Notes: generated from the sequence alone by a model not told the origin. DNA of 64,000 bases from Macrotrachela quadricornifera (GCA_022393335.1 JAJEKB010021035.1:1286348-1350347); one strand, 5' to 3'; positions 11,400-23,482 are shown, counted from the stretch's first letter. Program-made: numbers and translations.

Positions 11400-13030
11400 A
11401 TCGAAACTCGATTCACTTGGCCCTAGACTGTCGCGGTTTACGTTCGAATATGACTGTATTTAGATATGAATGAGAGTTGATCAATATCACTTACAGAAAA
11501 AACAGATATCACAGTGATTTCGTATGAGATCATTTTATCTTCTATATAACAGATCATTTTCTTTTCCATAAAAAATGGCTGAAAGTACATCTTAGTTCGT
11601 CATAAATTAATTAACACATCATCTTAAAACTACAGCTATGCATAAAAGTATGTTTATATATTTAAAATTAAATGCTTTTCGCAAATCTGACACATGTTTA
11701 ACAGACATTTATTTCGATTGTTATTAGTTAATAAACTAGAAGTACTATATAATTGAAGTCTACATTCCCAAACAACTAGCATTTACTAGTGCCATTTTTT
11801 TAAAATTTTTATACTATCTCTATTCATATGGCGAGATGACTCTAATATTTATTATAGTAGCTGTAAATATATTACTCATCAAAATAATTAAAAACATTCA
11901 GACATTACATTAGTAGATTTACCATGTATGATTTATTGCATAGCCACTTACAATATTGAGATGAGCAAAGTATCGATATGTTAGTGCTTCAGATTCGCTG
12001 ACATTTCAATAGCATCAAAATAATATCAATCATTTCAGAATATAAAACCGGTTGATATTTATTCTCTGCAGAGAATTCCTTTCCTGATTTGTTTATTATC
12101 TTTACATACTCTTCTTCTGAATTTACGTTATTTAAGAGACTGAACGTTGATGAATGCATACATTCCTATACACTAGTTCGTTAGAATCAAATTGTGATTC
12201 AAAATATTTAACGCAACGCCAAATATCTCTATAATTACACGTTGAAACTGATTTTGAACTATATTATCTATATTACTATAAGAGAAAACTAAACTGACAC
12301 ATTTAATAAATACATTTTACAATAATACAATTTCCTAAAGTTTTAAAGTAATCGAATTATAAATGCGTACTCTTTGAAGGTCTTAATTCTTGAGATTGCT
12401 GTTCCTAATTGTCGTACATGATGTTCGGGCATGTCGTTAATTTTTTCGTATATGTACTAATAATATTTGTTGATGATGAAGAATGACATATCATATAAAA
12501 AATAGATCAACATTTTTTTCGAAGTGTTAATGAGATTCTGTGTCTATGAACATTCTATTTTTTTATTGTTATTAATATTAATTTCATCTTCTCCATATCA
12601 AGAATAAAATTGGCGTTATATTCTGATTTATATTTTTTCAAACAAATAATAATATAGATATTACTATGAAATATTTCAGATATTTAACTTAGCGCCTTTT
12701 TAATTTAAATAAATTAATATTATATTATTTAAATAACACGATATTAACGAATGAAAATTATATTTTTGCGAATATTCTGTACCCATTAATAAATATATAC
12801 GATTTAAATATAATGCGCAGATAAATAATCGGCCCACTGTAAAATATACATCTTCATAAAAATGCTTCTCATGCCCTGAAAATTTCTACTCGTTACCTAA
12901 TTCAAACATTATTGTCCATTTATCATTTTTTTAATGTACGTAGCTTCAAAATAACCAGCTATACCAAAATTATATGTTTCGTTTACTGTAGTTAACTGCT
13001 GGTTGTTGCCGTACTTTCATTAGCATTTTT
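11400..13030. other. AT-rich intergenic, no feature seen
   Basis: 1.6 kb of very AT-rich DNA. I find no domain-bearing frame, RNA gene or well-formed repeat. Confidence 0.5.
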
Positions 13031-13168
13031 TAATAGTACAGTTACGAGGTCATTTGTGCCATAGTTACGAGGTCATTGGTGCCATAGCTACATGGTCATT
13101 TGTACCAAAAAAGTGGCCGTTTGTGCCAAAAAATGATCATTCGTGTCAAAAAAATGGTCATTTGTGCC
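13031..13168. repeat. Short tandem repeat, ~20-24 bp unit, six copies
   Basis: The unit resembles GGTCATTTGTGCCATAGTTAC early and GGTCATTTGTGCCAAAAAA later. Copies are head to tail with substitutions and small length changes. Constant spacers are absent, so it is a minisatellite, not a CRISPR. Confidence 0.7.
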
Positions 13169-13686
13169 TTGTTATCGACAAAAGCGATACGCGCAGCAAG
13201 ATGAATTCCCGTTTCTAGACCCTATACTTACAGTCTAGGGAACATAGGAACCAATTCTTGTATCGTACCTGTTTGTAATGGAGAAAGAAATGTCTGTGAT
13301 GAGGGTTGTCTGTAATGGTGATGTCTGTAAGGAGGGGGGGGGTGTCTGTAAGAGATCGGGAGCCGCAAAAATTCGAATTAAAACTTACACTCACATTTTT
13401 CATATGTGAGTTCCACAAACTATCCTAGATACACCCCTGCTATAGTATGACATCCTCATACATGAATATTCTATTTATATGTTTCCTCGGAAAAATATCC
13501 AACAGAAGTAAGAAGAAATAATAAAATAGATATTTCCATGCTTTCTGATAAACGCAAAATTTAGTGTTTTTTTTCTTGATTCGATATAAAAATACGTAGG
13601 GCAAAATTAACATAAAAACAGTTTTTTATTGTCAAGGTTTATACTGCACTTAAGATATGATAGTATTTTCAATGTCTATTCTCTGT
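13169..13686. other. 3' flank of the MORN gene with TGTCTGTAA motifs
   Basis: Several direct copies of (A/G)TGTCTGTAA occur between about 13288 and 13355, interrupted by a G tract. No gene recognised. Confidence 0.4.
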
Positions 13687-14946
13687 TTACTGCAACGGAG
13701 ATACCATTTTATTTTGATCACAACGACCGATACATTTTCTGCATAATTGGCAAACACGGATCAAGAGAATCAGAGAATTTAATACGAGCCAGAGTATATA
13801 CCATCCTAAATCAAATTTACGTAGATTTCCTTCATGTAATTCAATTGAACAAAGCACGATTATGGTCAATTGCATTATATATGAATCGAAAAAGCAGACT
13901 ATTTCAAGAATTTTTAACCAATAACGACCAATTACAGTTTCGCTTGGAACATGATAATCATCGGGTTCCTGTAGTCTTCTAAGTTGATTCACTTGTTCAA
14001 GTATATAGGTTGGAAGCATGCCTGATTGAGAAGAGACCGCTAACAGGAACAAATGCAAGGTTAGGAATACTTCATAGAATGTATCTCGGAAACGTGAATC
14101 GGGACTAAGAAATAAAACAACTAGTTGGGGTATCCAAGCTGCAAATGATATTATATTTTTAATAATACTGAGACCATATAGTACACAAGTCTTTTCATTG
14201 GCGCTTGGAGTAGTAAATTTGAAGTTTACGCTAAGCAGTAGAAGTTGTAGCATGAAGCAAGACATTACGACACTGGGGAACACGATAGATGATGATGCAG
14301 TCATTGCAGTTTGATTATATAAAATCCCGTTGAAAACAATCAAGTAAGTAACTAATTCACCGAGTTCGACTAATGCTGATAGAAAAATAGTAACACGTAC
14401 ATTTATGACGAAACATTTGAAGAGTAATATCACAGTATAAATGCTGAATAAGATAAAGAAGAAATTTCTTTCTTGGTTGTTATCAACATCAGCCAGTTTC
14501 GTTAATGTATAAACAAAATATTGTTCACCCAGATTTATCAAATCGACAATAATTGAATTAGCTTCAATGACGTATTTATCCCATGTGGGAGGAGGTTTTT
14601 TCACTGATTTAGGTTTATTATTTTCCCATTGACCACTATAAAAAACTTTACCATTACTAAGTGTTTCTGTACCAAAACCGTGTCTTTGATTGTTCTGGAA
14701 GTGTCCCTTGTAGGTTGCACCATCATCCCAGGTAAAAGTGCCTTCTCCATGCATTTTACCATTTTGCCACTCACCATCATATTTGCTATTATTCATAGTT
14801 GTAATTATGCCATGGCCATGATATTTGCCTTCGTAAAATTCACCTAAATATCTTGATCCATTACTACAGTTCCTAACTCTGTAACCAGTTGGCTGATCTA
14901 ATTCATTCTGGTTTCCTACGTACGTTTCATGCATACTGATACTCAT
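13687..14946 (-). CDS. MORN-repeat multi-pass membrane protein
   Basis: A single-exon frame of 419 codons from the ATG at 14946 (MSISMHETYV) to TAA at 13687. An upstream in-frame TTG is ignored because eukaryotic starts are ATG. Residues ~33-112 hold three full and one partial MORN repeats (YLGEFYEGKYHGHG, YDGEWQNGKMHGEGTF, YKGHFQNNQRHGFGT, YSGQWENN); such repeats bind membranes or act as scaffolds. After a Lys/Pro linker the rest (about 160-400) has six or seven strongly hydrophobic helices, including NFFFILFSIYTVILLF, VVMSCFMLQLLLLSV and YILWLVLNSLILLI, and the protein ends in a Cys/basic tail. The layout suggests an integral membrane protein with a cytosolic MORN domain. The helices resemble no transporter family I can name. 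The frame has no stop or shift, so it is probably functional. Confidence 0.75.
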   Translation of the reverse strand: MSISMHETYVGNQNELDQPTGYRVRNCSNGSRYLGEFYEGKYHGHGIITTMNNSKYDGEWQNGKMHGEGTFTWDDGATYKGHFQNNQRHGFGTETLSNGKVFYSGQWENNKPKSVKKPPPTWDKYVIEANSIIVDLINLGEQYFVYTLTKLADVDNNQERNFFFILFSIYTVILLFKCFVINVRVTIFLSALVELGELVTYLIVFNGILYNQTAMTASSSIVFPSVVMSCFMLQLLLLSVNFKFTTPSANEKTCVLYGLSIIKNIISFAAWIPQLVVLFLSPDSRFRDTFYEVFLTLHLFLLAVSSQSGMLPTYILEQVNQLRRLQEPDDYHVPSETVIGRYWLKILEIVCFFDSYIMQLTIIVLCSIELHEGNLRKFDLGWYILWLVLNSLILLIRVCQLCRKCIGRCDQNKMVSPLQ

Positions 14947-16882
14947 TAAAAGAAATATTGGCAAGAATGACGACTGATTGTGTCAAAAGTGTACTGTTTT
15001 GATGAAACAATATATAAATTCAGTGAAATATGAGCCTTTCTTTTATTTTCTCATCTTTGAGTTAGTATTGCGGATTACTCATTTACCTTATATAACGTAG
15101 AAGAAGAATAGTGAAGCTATGCCTCTCTTTTCTTCGTTTCTGTTATCGATGACGAGTGTCATCGCTATCGTTTCTCCTTCTCCTCCATAGTATATCACTT
15201 TTAGAGACATTCTTTCTTTTTCTCACTTACATTGTGTTTTGTTCTTCTTCGCAGCATGTTCTGTTTTTTAAGAAAGAATGTTATCTTTGATACCATTCTT
15301 TCTCTCTGTTTCGTTGTCTTTTATGATGGTGTGTTTTGTTCGTTTTGGAGTCAGTTCCTCCTCGTTTGTTTGTCGATTCTTTTCTTGTTCTTTTTTTGTT
15401 TTTTCAAATACATTCATTACAGTGCAGTTTCTCTCTCCCTCTGCAGACAGGGTTTAGTTCATTTCTCAGAGAGAGCTCACAGTTTTATACAGGAGAAAAC
15501 GATATACAATGAAAGAATGTCATGAAATTGCAAATATTGGCCTGAGAGACGGTGACAGTATGAGTAATCACAGTGAGCATGATTGCGAGCCAGATGATAT
15601 TCAGATTTAGCAGTGTCCAAATTCCGAATTCTAGAGAAATCCTGAATTCAAAATTCAACTAACAGTATGGACGTACTAAGAAACTGCAGCATATCAACGG
15701 AACTAACCGATTTCAAGAAGTTAAAGGATACCAAGGATGTTTACAATCTTATGGAAGGCTGATAGCGAGAGTGAGTTGACAAAATATTCCAAGCTACTTT
15801 ACGACGCGTTTCGTTCTTGAGTAAGGGTCTCATCAGGTAAGTTTGGAGCCGAGTATGTTCTGCATAGAACTTTAGTTTCATATCAAAAGAGGCTTGTGAG
15901 AGTCAAAACTCTAAGCATCGATCCTATGTTGATACAAAAATTCGAAGTGTCGCAGAAGTTCCTTTAAAGAATGAGTTTACAGGAATATTCCAAGATACTT
16001 ACGACAATCGTTCCTTTGGCGAGTCAGAGTGGGATATTTTTAAGGTTAGATTTATTATTGTTTTATGAATGAAGCATCATTTTGAAGTATTTATATAGCT
16101 TATTTCAAGAAAATATTGGCAAGATGAAAATGGTTTTAGTTGTATTAAGTCAATAAATGGGATAAGAGACACTGTTCTTATGATAGGCACAGATTTGTCC
16201 GTATTTACGTAATTTCTTTCAAGAAAAAAGATGAAGAAAGATATTGTTTATTTCGGTTTTAGTTTGGTTAAAGTTTGTTGTGAAAGTTTCTTATGAATGA
16301 AAAAGCTTTCCAGTGTGCAATTGGCGTTTGTGATTAGCTGAGCTTTGTTGTGTCCAATTGGTGATCCAGAAGATACTTATTATCGTTTCCACAATCGATC
16401 AAGTTCTTATGTAAATTGATTGTGAGACTTAAATCAAATAGATAGCATAGATATATTTTATTTTTTGTTCTGTCTTTAGTTGCAGAACCAATGGTTCTCT
16501 ATTGGACCGTGCATCAGTTGAATATAATATTGACGTGAAGAAGAGACGAAATTTAATAAAGAGAGTATAAAAGCTCGTTTTCTGAAAAGATCTAATGATT
16601 ATTTTAAAAATGGATGTGATTATTTCATGTATTATCATGTTTCTATATGTACGTAATGCATCAGTGAAAAATTCGGTATTTCTGTTCCGATGCTTCAGAA
16701 GTTGCTGATATTTTAAATTTGATAGTTTCTCGGTGAGAGTGATCATTTGAGAACACCAGCGTCAATCAATTCGTTCAGGAGTACAAACTCTTCCATTGCT
16801 AATTATTTTGACGGGACTAGATATAAATTGGATATCGGTGGATAAATAAATTATTGTCCTTTGAAGTCCGTTCTTGGATCTT
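14947..16882. other. Intergenic, no gene recognised
   Basis: T- and C-rich 5' flank of the MORN gene (about 15040-15530), then unrecognised sequence. A ~45-bp segment near 15783-15830 (ATATTCCAAGCTACTTTACG) recurs in diverged form near 15981-16025 (ATATTCCAAGATACTTACG). Confidence 0.4.
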
Positions 16883-16886
16883 TTAA

Positions 16887-17902
16887 TCCTTCGTTTGTGT
16901 TGTGGGGTCCGAGCGGACCCGTTCTACAGTTTTTCATGTGATGTTCCCTCTATATTTGATATTTCTGGGTATTCCTTCAGTGTAATCTCTAGTCTAGTGT
17001 TGATGGTTAATGTCATAAACATAATTCATATATAGTGCTAAAATAGAGAAAATCGGTCTATGGGTCCACACGGACCCCACAACAGAGGCGGTGTTAAGAG
17101 AACAAATATTCGTCGCATCTTCTTGTATCAACTTAGTATGGATTTGACAGTCTTGCAAAACCAACGTCGTAGTCAAGAACCCCGTCTTATGCCAAAAGTG
17201 AAACTTGCTTTACTTTCCTTTGGTTATCGTCTTCGGTCAAATAGTGTTGAAGAACTTAGTGTGAAAAAGGATACGAATCGAGAAAAAAAGATATTGTCTA
17301 TGTCCAACGCGGACTGGAAGAAAAATTCGACAAATCTACCACGATTGTGGGCAGAATGTATGTTATTCACACTCGTCCATCATCATGATAGTAACTTGTC
17401 AGCAACGTAAAGACAAGAGCTAGATATAATATGTTTTGAATTTCCCAGACAAAGTTGTGTCACTAGATTTATACTACATCGAAAAGAAATGACTATTTAA
17501 CAAACTTCACAATCATAATGAAGACAAAAGAACAAACAAATAAAGATATTTGAAAATAGATGATTTTCATTTCTTTTTCATTCACAGAACATGTCTATAC
17601 CAAGATATCAGTGTGTTTCTCCTACACTAAACTAAAGCGATTGATTCCAAGATCCCTAATTTGCGCTTTAATGCTCTTGTGAAAGAATTGCACAGCTTGT
17701 TTCAGAAATGTTACATATTCATGCTGTGAGGATGAAGCTAGACACATCAGTCAGCATAATGATGGTCTTTACCGTCTGATAGTGCATGAATGAATAACTT
17801 GAATAGAAAGAAAATACTGAGTTTTTTGTTATAATCTCTAGTTAGGTTCATCCGGACCTCACGACGCAGATGAAGTTTCAAAATGAGGACACAAACGAAG
17901 GG
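16887..17902. mobile_element. piggyBac-type element with TTAA duplications
   Basis: TTAA at 16883-16886 and 17903-17906 flank inverted ends TCCTTCGTTTGTGTTG and (right, reverse complement) CCCTTCGTTTGTGTCC. TTAA targets are diagnostic of piggyBac. A subterminal hairpin GGGTCCGAGCGGACCC lies just inside the left end, with related copies at 17061-17077 and near 17848-17861. The 1016-bp interior keeps a remnant of the transposase C-terminus (separate entry). Confidence 0.75.
17097..17409 (+). pseudogene. piggyBac transposase C-terminal remnant
   Basis: The frame reads NIRRIFLYQLSMDLTVLQNQ followed by RRSQEPRL. In piggyBac-domain transposases the last helices carry an RR-x-FL-x2-L-x2-L pattern followed by basic residues; the resemblance is partial but the location inside a TTAA-flanked element supports it. 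About 100 codons are open, and the catalytic DDD region is absent, so the element cannot encode an active enzyme. The initiating ATG at 17060 falls in the subterminal hairpin copy and is probably accidental. Confidence 0.4.
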
Positions 17903-18039
17903 TTAAAAGTGACATATAATCTAGAAAATGTCACTAAAGATGAGATTATAGCAGCTTCGTCATGGTGTATTTTGCTTTGATTGAGTTAAGTGCCTAAACA
18001 CGTATTGGAGCCTGACAAACAAACATTTACTTCTACTGC

Positions 18040-18472
18040 ACTGTAAAAAAAACCACAGAGTAATAAACCTATAAAGCGTTTATGAAAGTGCAACGTATAA
18101 CAAACCCTTTTTTCCCGTTTATGAAGTTACTATAAACTCTTCTATAAACCCAATAAAAAGGGAATATCGAAGGGTACATGAACTTTAAACATTGACCAAA
18201 AACCGTTGATGAAACGGTTTATGGCACTCGTAAACCCTTAAAGAGATTGTTATACGTTGCACTTTCATAAACCCCTCGAAAACGTTTATGAAAGCTACAT
18301 ATCCATCTACCCGAATTTTCAAATAACCTTCGTAGAAGGGTATTTGGAATTCATATTCTCTGGGAAGAAACTCATAAAGGGTACATTACTATACTCTCTG
18401 AAGTCAATCAACCCTATATTCCGTATTGGAAAACATATATGAACATGTATATCATTCTCATGAATCCCTACA
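18040..18472. repeat. Repeat block with inverted copy and CACTGTAAAAAAAAC end
   Basis: GTTTATGAAAGTGCAACGTA at ~18078 is repeated in inverted orientation at ~18252-18272, enclosing AAACCCTT / AAGGGTTT words. The left edge CACTGTAAAAAAAACC, followed by AGAGTAATAAACC, matches in inverted form the right edge of the satellite ending at ~25187. Confidence 0.45.
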
Positions 18473-18651
18473 AGGGTTTCAGAAAAGGCTGATTGATGAG
18501 TAGAATCTCACTACTAAATCTCAAAAGGGTTTCAGAAAAGGTTGATAGATAAGTAGAATCTCATTACTAAGCCTCAAAAAGGTTTTGGAAGAGGTTGATA
18601 GATGAGTGAAATCTCACTACTAAATCTCCAAAAGCTCTTTGAAATAGTTAA
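18473..18651. repeat. ~54-bp tandem repeat, split by a transposon
   Basis: Three to four units of the form AAAAGGGTTTCAGAAAAGG + TTGATAGATGAGTAGAATCT + CACTACTAAATCTC. The fourth unit is interrupted at its internal TA by the palindromic element 18654-19426 and resumes at 19427 (TAGATGGGTAGAGTCTCATT), ending ~19480. Confidence 0.7.
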
Positions 18652-18653
18652 TA

Positions 18654-19426
18654 CTTGGGGCATATCAAAAGTAGTGCTACCGATCCTGGAATATTTTCCA
18701 GCAGGCTTTAAGAAATTTTTTCTCTAAATATTCTGACAGTCTAAGCCGTTCTCTATAATTCTCTCATATCTCATAAATCTTCAAACGACATTATAATATT
18801 GAAAACAGAGCAAAAGTAGTGAGGAGTGCACAAAAAATACTTTCTCAAGCAACTTTACCAAGTTTTTATCAAAGTACACGAAATGCAAAAATAGTTATTT
18901 TCACATCGTTCGATAGTGCCCATTGACCTTTACAAAAATGACTATATTAAAAATCTTTTCGCGATAAAATTCATGGAGCACTACATGAGGAATGTATAAA
19001 AAGCCCGCATTTTCTACAGCTTTCTTACAAGGAAATGACGACTTCTTTCTCCATAGAAAACTGTAAAAAATATGATTTTTTTGTATACTCCTCACATTGT
19101 TTTCAATGAATTTTATTGCGAAAAGATTTTTAATATAGACAATTTTGTAAAGGTCAACGAGCACTATCGAACTATGCGAAAATAACAATTTTTGTATTTC
19201 GTACACTTTGATAAAAACTTGATAAAATTGCTTGAAAAAATGTTTTTTGTGCACTCCTCACTATTTTTGCTCTATTTGCAATATGATAATGTCGTTTGAA
19301 GATATGTGAAATGTCATAGAATTATGGGGAACGACTTAAACTGTCGGAATATTTCGAGAAAGAATTTTTTAAAGCCTTCTGGAAAATATTACAGGATCGA
19401 TATCACTACTTTTGGTATGCCCTAAG
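18654..19426. mobile_element. Palindromic TA-flanked element (773 bp)
   Basis: The left end CTTGGGGCATATCAAAAGTA and the right end (reverse complement) CTTAGGGCATACCAAAAGTA are bounded by TA (18652-18653; 19427-19428). The arms pair over roughly 330 bp each, with ~80-85% identity by eye. The insertion point is proven by the host repeat: removing the element and one TA restores the 54-bp unit. There is no coding capacity; the translated frame inside is one arm of the palindrome. It lacks the core shared by the other palindromic elements. Confidence 0.8.
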
Positions 19427-19480
19427 TAGATGGGTAGAGTCTCATTACTAAACCTTAAGAGGGTTTCGAAAGGACGGATA

Positions 19481-21314
19481 GAAAAAGACAGTTGCGACCT
19501 TATGCTCGATTAGGATTCGGGACAATAGAAATACAAGAAAGATCAGATTCTTAGTTTAAGAAAGAGTTTGCAAAAGTGTAGAGAGAATATACTGATCAGT
19601 TTATAAAGCCGTTCATGATCATAAAGGCATACGATCAAAGATACTATCTGATCAAAACTCAGAATTTGCACTTGAGAAAACTCAATAGAAAAACACTTAC
19701 AATACTATCAAGAACGAAAGTATTTGAAGCAAAATATATAGATCTAGTATGTGCATGAAGTGATAGGAGTAAGAAGGAGCGCAAAACAATACGGTCGTAT
19801 AAGTTTAAGAAACGTACAAGATTATAAGAGAAGCGCAAAAGAAAGAAAACTATTATGAGGCGTATTTTCGAAGCACATAACTTAATTTTTTGAAATTTGA
19901 TATAGGATAATAACCGTCATCTCACGAAGTTTTCTCATTGCATTCTTTCATAAGAATTACGGCGTTGAGAATCAAAAATTATGGAGGATATTTTAAACTG
20001 AAAGAAAAAAGATTTAGTCCTCGCTCAAGACTGAACTTTTGATATAGAAAAAAGTTGGATAGAAGTTCTAGAATCGAAAACTATAGTTGCACTAATTCCT
20101 CAACACTTTGTTTTGAACGTATAGAATAAAAACACAGAAGAAAATTCTAACCTGATGAGATGTAACGTCATCGCATCTTTAGATGTCATTTGATCATTAA
20201 GAGAAGAAAACAGATGAAGAAAACAATACAAATGAAGAAGAATATATGATTGATGGTTGAACACTCAGGTCGTAAAATCAAAAAGATAAAGTTTAGGAGA
20301 ATATAAGAATCGAAAACATGATTTCATTCATTGGAAAAAAGATAGTTTCTTGTCGACTGATCTTGAAAAGAGAAACGGCGCAGCGTAGAAAAGGAACAAA
20401 GAAGTGTTTTTGCTGCTTAATCACGACTCACCTGACGATTTAGAAAGGACAAACATCGAAAAGATATAAGACTCGAGAAAAAAACATAATTCAATTTATT
20501 TGCCTCAGCTCAATTCATAAGTTAGAATAAAAGAGGAAAAACTAAGAACCGAACTGAAAATACCATTTTGCCTCATTTTGAATGATTCGGTGTTGCAGTT
20601 AAAAATAATTTTCAAAAAATTGATTACTATACCTTAACAGCTGTAACTCGAGTTAAAACTGCTTTTTTTGAAAAAGTTGATGGGTTATAACGGAAAAGTT
20701 AGAAGTAGGCCGATTTTAACTCCAACACTGAACAATTCACCTACGATTGAAAAGAGAAGAAATTCGAAATAAGCTACAAAACGAATAAAATAATTACACT
20801 CGTTGCACACGATCTCTTCCATGATATTAACAAGAAGAAAGATAGAAACAGTTGTATGACTGCAGATGATGTGTACACAAAGCTCTCACATGCATCTGAT
20901 CGATCAGAAAAACAGAGAGATCAAAGAAATCGCAAAAGTCAAGAACATCGATTTACGTATTGTGCAATATTCAACTAATGCTTTCCAAAGAAAGACGAAC
21001 GAAAGAAATTATGGTATTCAAAAAATAGTTTTCTGTACTCTGTAAAATCTATTAATAGTTGACCAACGAGAAAAAAGACAAAAAATGAAAGAATTTCGAA
21101 TGGACAGTCTTGCTTATTATTAAAGACTAATTTCATGACTTAGAAAATAAAAAATAGAAAAAGAATGAACGAATTAAAAAGAGATAGCTTCACTTATTAG
21201 TCAACTCTCATTTGATCATTTTGAATAGAAGAAAAAGAAAAGATATAAAGATACTCAAGATGGATAGTTCTGCTTGTTCTGCAAGACGAAATTGATAATA
21301 GCGAATAGCCAAAG
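19481..21314. other. Purine-rich intergenic region
   Basis: About 1.8 kb in which the plus strand is dominated by GAAAGAA / AAGAAGAAA words. Stops occur in every frame and no gene is seen. Looks like drifted low-complexity sequence. Confidence 0.5.
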
Positions 21315-21416
21315 AAGAAAAATTAAAGAACTGAAAAGAAAAATTAAAGAACTGAAAAGAANNNNNNNNNNAAATTAAAGAACTGAAAAGAAAAATTAAA
21401 GAACTGAAAAGAAAAA
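21315..21416. repeat. 22-bp direct repeat interrupted by a 10-N gap
   Basis: AAATTAAAGAACTGAAAAGA repeats head to tail on both sides of the Ns at 21362-21371. The same unit on both sides suggests contig ends collapsed in this repeat, so the true copy number is unknown. Confidence 0.85.
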
Positions 21417-21697
21417 TTTCTCTTTCTCTTCAAAATGAAGTTGATAATTTTGAAAATAAAAAGAAAATCAGAAAGATGAAGCAACTAAAGACAGATAGTT
21501 ATAGTTATTCCTCAGCTCTAATCTGTTGATTCTGAGAAGCAAAAAAACGAAAGAAATAAAGGAAATAAAAATAAATAGTTCTTCGCTTTCCACAAGACCA
21601 ATTGATAGTTACCACTGGAAAAAGTCGAAAGGAACCAAGAAATTAGAAAAGGATAAGAAATGTTTATATTAGTACATCAGAACAAGCAGTTTTTATA

Positions 21698-22865
21698 GGG
21701 ATGCAACAAATCCTAGAGAATATTTGGATTTGGGCCAAAGCATTTGGATTTGGATTTGGATTTGGTTTTTAGATTTGGATTTGGATTTGGATTTGGATTT
21801 GACTTTTGGATTTGGATTTGGATTTGGATTTGGTTTTTAGATTTGGATTTGGATTTGGATTTGGTTTTTAGATTTGGATTTGGATTTGGTTTTGGTTTTT
21901 AGATTTGGGATTTGGATTTGGATTTGGATTCAAAATTTGGGTTTGGATTTGGATTTGTATCCTAGATGTGGAACTTGTGTTTCACTTTGACTTTCCATTT
22001 GTACAAGCCTTACAGATGTTTTTGAATTCGCTAATAGATATATTGAAGATTATTTGATTATCTCTTTTATTGCAGTAAAGTTCCAATAGAATAATTCAAT
22101 AGAATGGTTGAAGTCTGCAGGTATCTAAGAATTCCTCAAAATCGACATTTAATGGATTCAATAGCATTATAATAAGTAGTAGATCATCATAAATCACGCT
22201 CAAGGTATTGAATTTTCATAATTCTAAGAAGTATCTGAGTTTGTATCAGGAATAGAACATTTTCACCGAATACAATAACAGAAAGGAAAGAGGCAGGAGA
22301 GATTACCGCCATAATAACGATGAAAAACAAGAAAATACATACGTAGTTTGATAGTGGAGATTGTCGCATATAAAGGATATCATGTAAGTGTGATATAATG
22401 CAATAGCGGTGTCCCGATCAGTACGCTTGGGCTTAATGAAGTCTGCAAAAATTTCCTGAGTGAGTATCTCATTCAAATAATTTGTAATAGTTTATACAAA
22501 TGTACGTCTTGCTCTGATATTTGTAGCTACAAATGAATATTTTAAATTCCATAGAGTTACAAAGAAAATATTGTTGATACACTCTATAATAGTAAACCTA
22601 AATGGTTTAGATCATTTTAAGCCAAATCCAAATCCAAATCCAAATATTAGATTCCAAATCCAAATCCAAATCCAAATCGCACTGTCAAATCCAAATCCAA
22701 ATCTCAATGTCAAATCCAAATCCAAATCCAAACCTCAATGTCAAATCCAAATCCAAATCCAAATCTCAATGTCAAATCCAAATCCAAATCCAAATCTCAA
22801 TGTCAAATCCAAATCCAAATCCAAATCTGAAAATCAAATCCAAAGCTTTGGGTTTGTTGCATCCC
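21698..22865. mobile_element. TA-flanked element with terminal hexamer arrays
   Basis: The ends GGGATGCAACAAATCC and (right, reverse complement) GGGATGCAACAAACCC are flanked by TA (21696-21697; 22866-22867). Inside the left end is a (TTTGGA)n array to ~21955, and inside the right end the inverted (TCCAAA)n array from ~22620. The two arrays form very long complementary arms. The centre (~21960-22600) has no recognisable coding sequence. Confidence 0.75.
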
Positions 22866-22867
22866 TA

Positions 22868-23478
22868 AGTTTTTAATGTTGGTATCAATTTTACTGCATT
22901 ATTCACGATTTTTTATTACACTTTAGAAAAATTGGAGAAATTTAATGCAAAAAAGGAAACAAACAATTCTGCCACATTGAAGTGTTCCATTATTATAAAC
23001 AAAAAATAGTCTAAGTGTTATGAAGAGAAAAAGTCAATGCTATAAATGGAGATTAAATTAAGCATGTGCAATAATCAATAAAAATTGGTTTTGTTTTTGC
23101 TGATGGCATCATATTTTTTTCATTAATAATAGTTCACTCATTCATTTTCATCTCAAATTAGTCTATGTTCAGCTATCGATTAGAAAATTAGTTCGAGCTT
23201 GATTCGATTCAGCCTGTTTTCGCTCTATGGACAATATTAAGAAGAGACCCATGTTAAAAATTTTCAAAGCTAAATGTTTCCCATTTTTATTTTAAAAAAT
23301 GCATGTTGCTTGATGAATTTATGTGCTCTATTAACTTTTATTGAAATCATGAAAAATTACATAGAATGAACAAAAACTATTTGTATGTAAAAGAATTTTT
23401 AAGAAATCTATAGATTTTATACATTTGAAGAAAAATTGAAGGAAAAATTTTGCATGCAAATGAATCAAGAATGATGTG
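22868..23478. other. Intergenic AT-rich spacer
   Basis: No gene or repeat recognised. Confidence 0.5.
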
Positions 23479-23482
23479 TTAA

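Noticed and set aside
13031..13168. CRISPR-like direct repeat
   Set aside because: Units are contiguous and drifting, with no unique spacers; eukaryotic minisatellite.
13629..13982. 117-codon plus-strand frame
   Set aside because: Overlaps the 3' end of the MORN gene antisense; no domain.
15232..15525. 97-codon Phe/Leu/Cys-rich plus-strand frame
   Set aside because: Product of a T/C-rich tract; no family or splice context.
18901..19254. 117-codon minus-strand frame
   Set aside because: Lies across the arms of a palindromic transposon; no protein signature.
22571..22876. Plus-strand frame of Asn-Pro and Gln-Ile repeats
   Set aside because: It is a translation of the (CCAAAT)n array of the 21698-22865 element.
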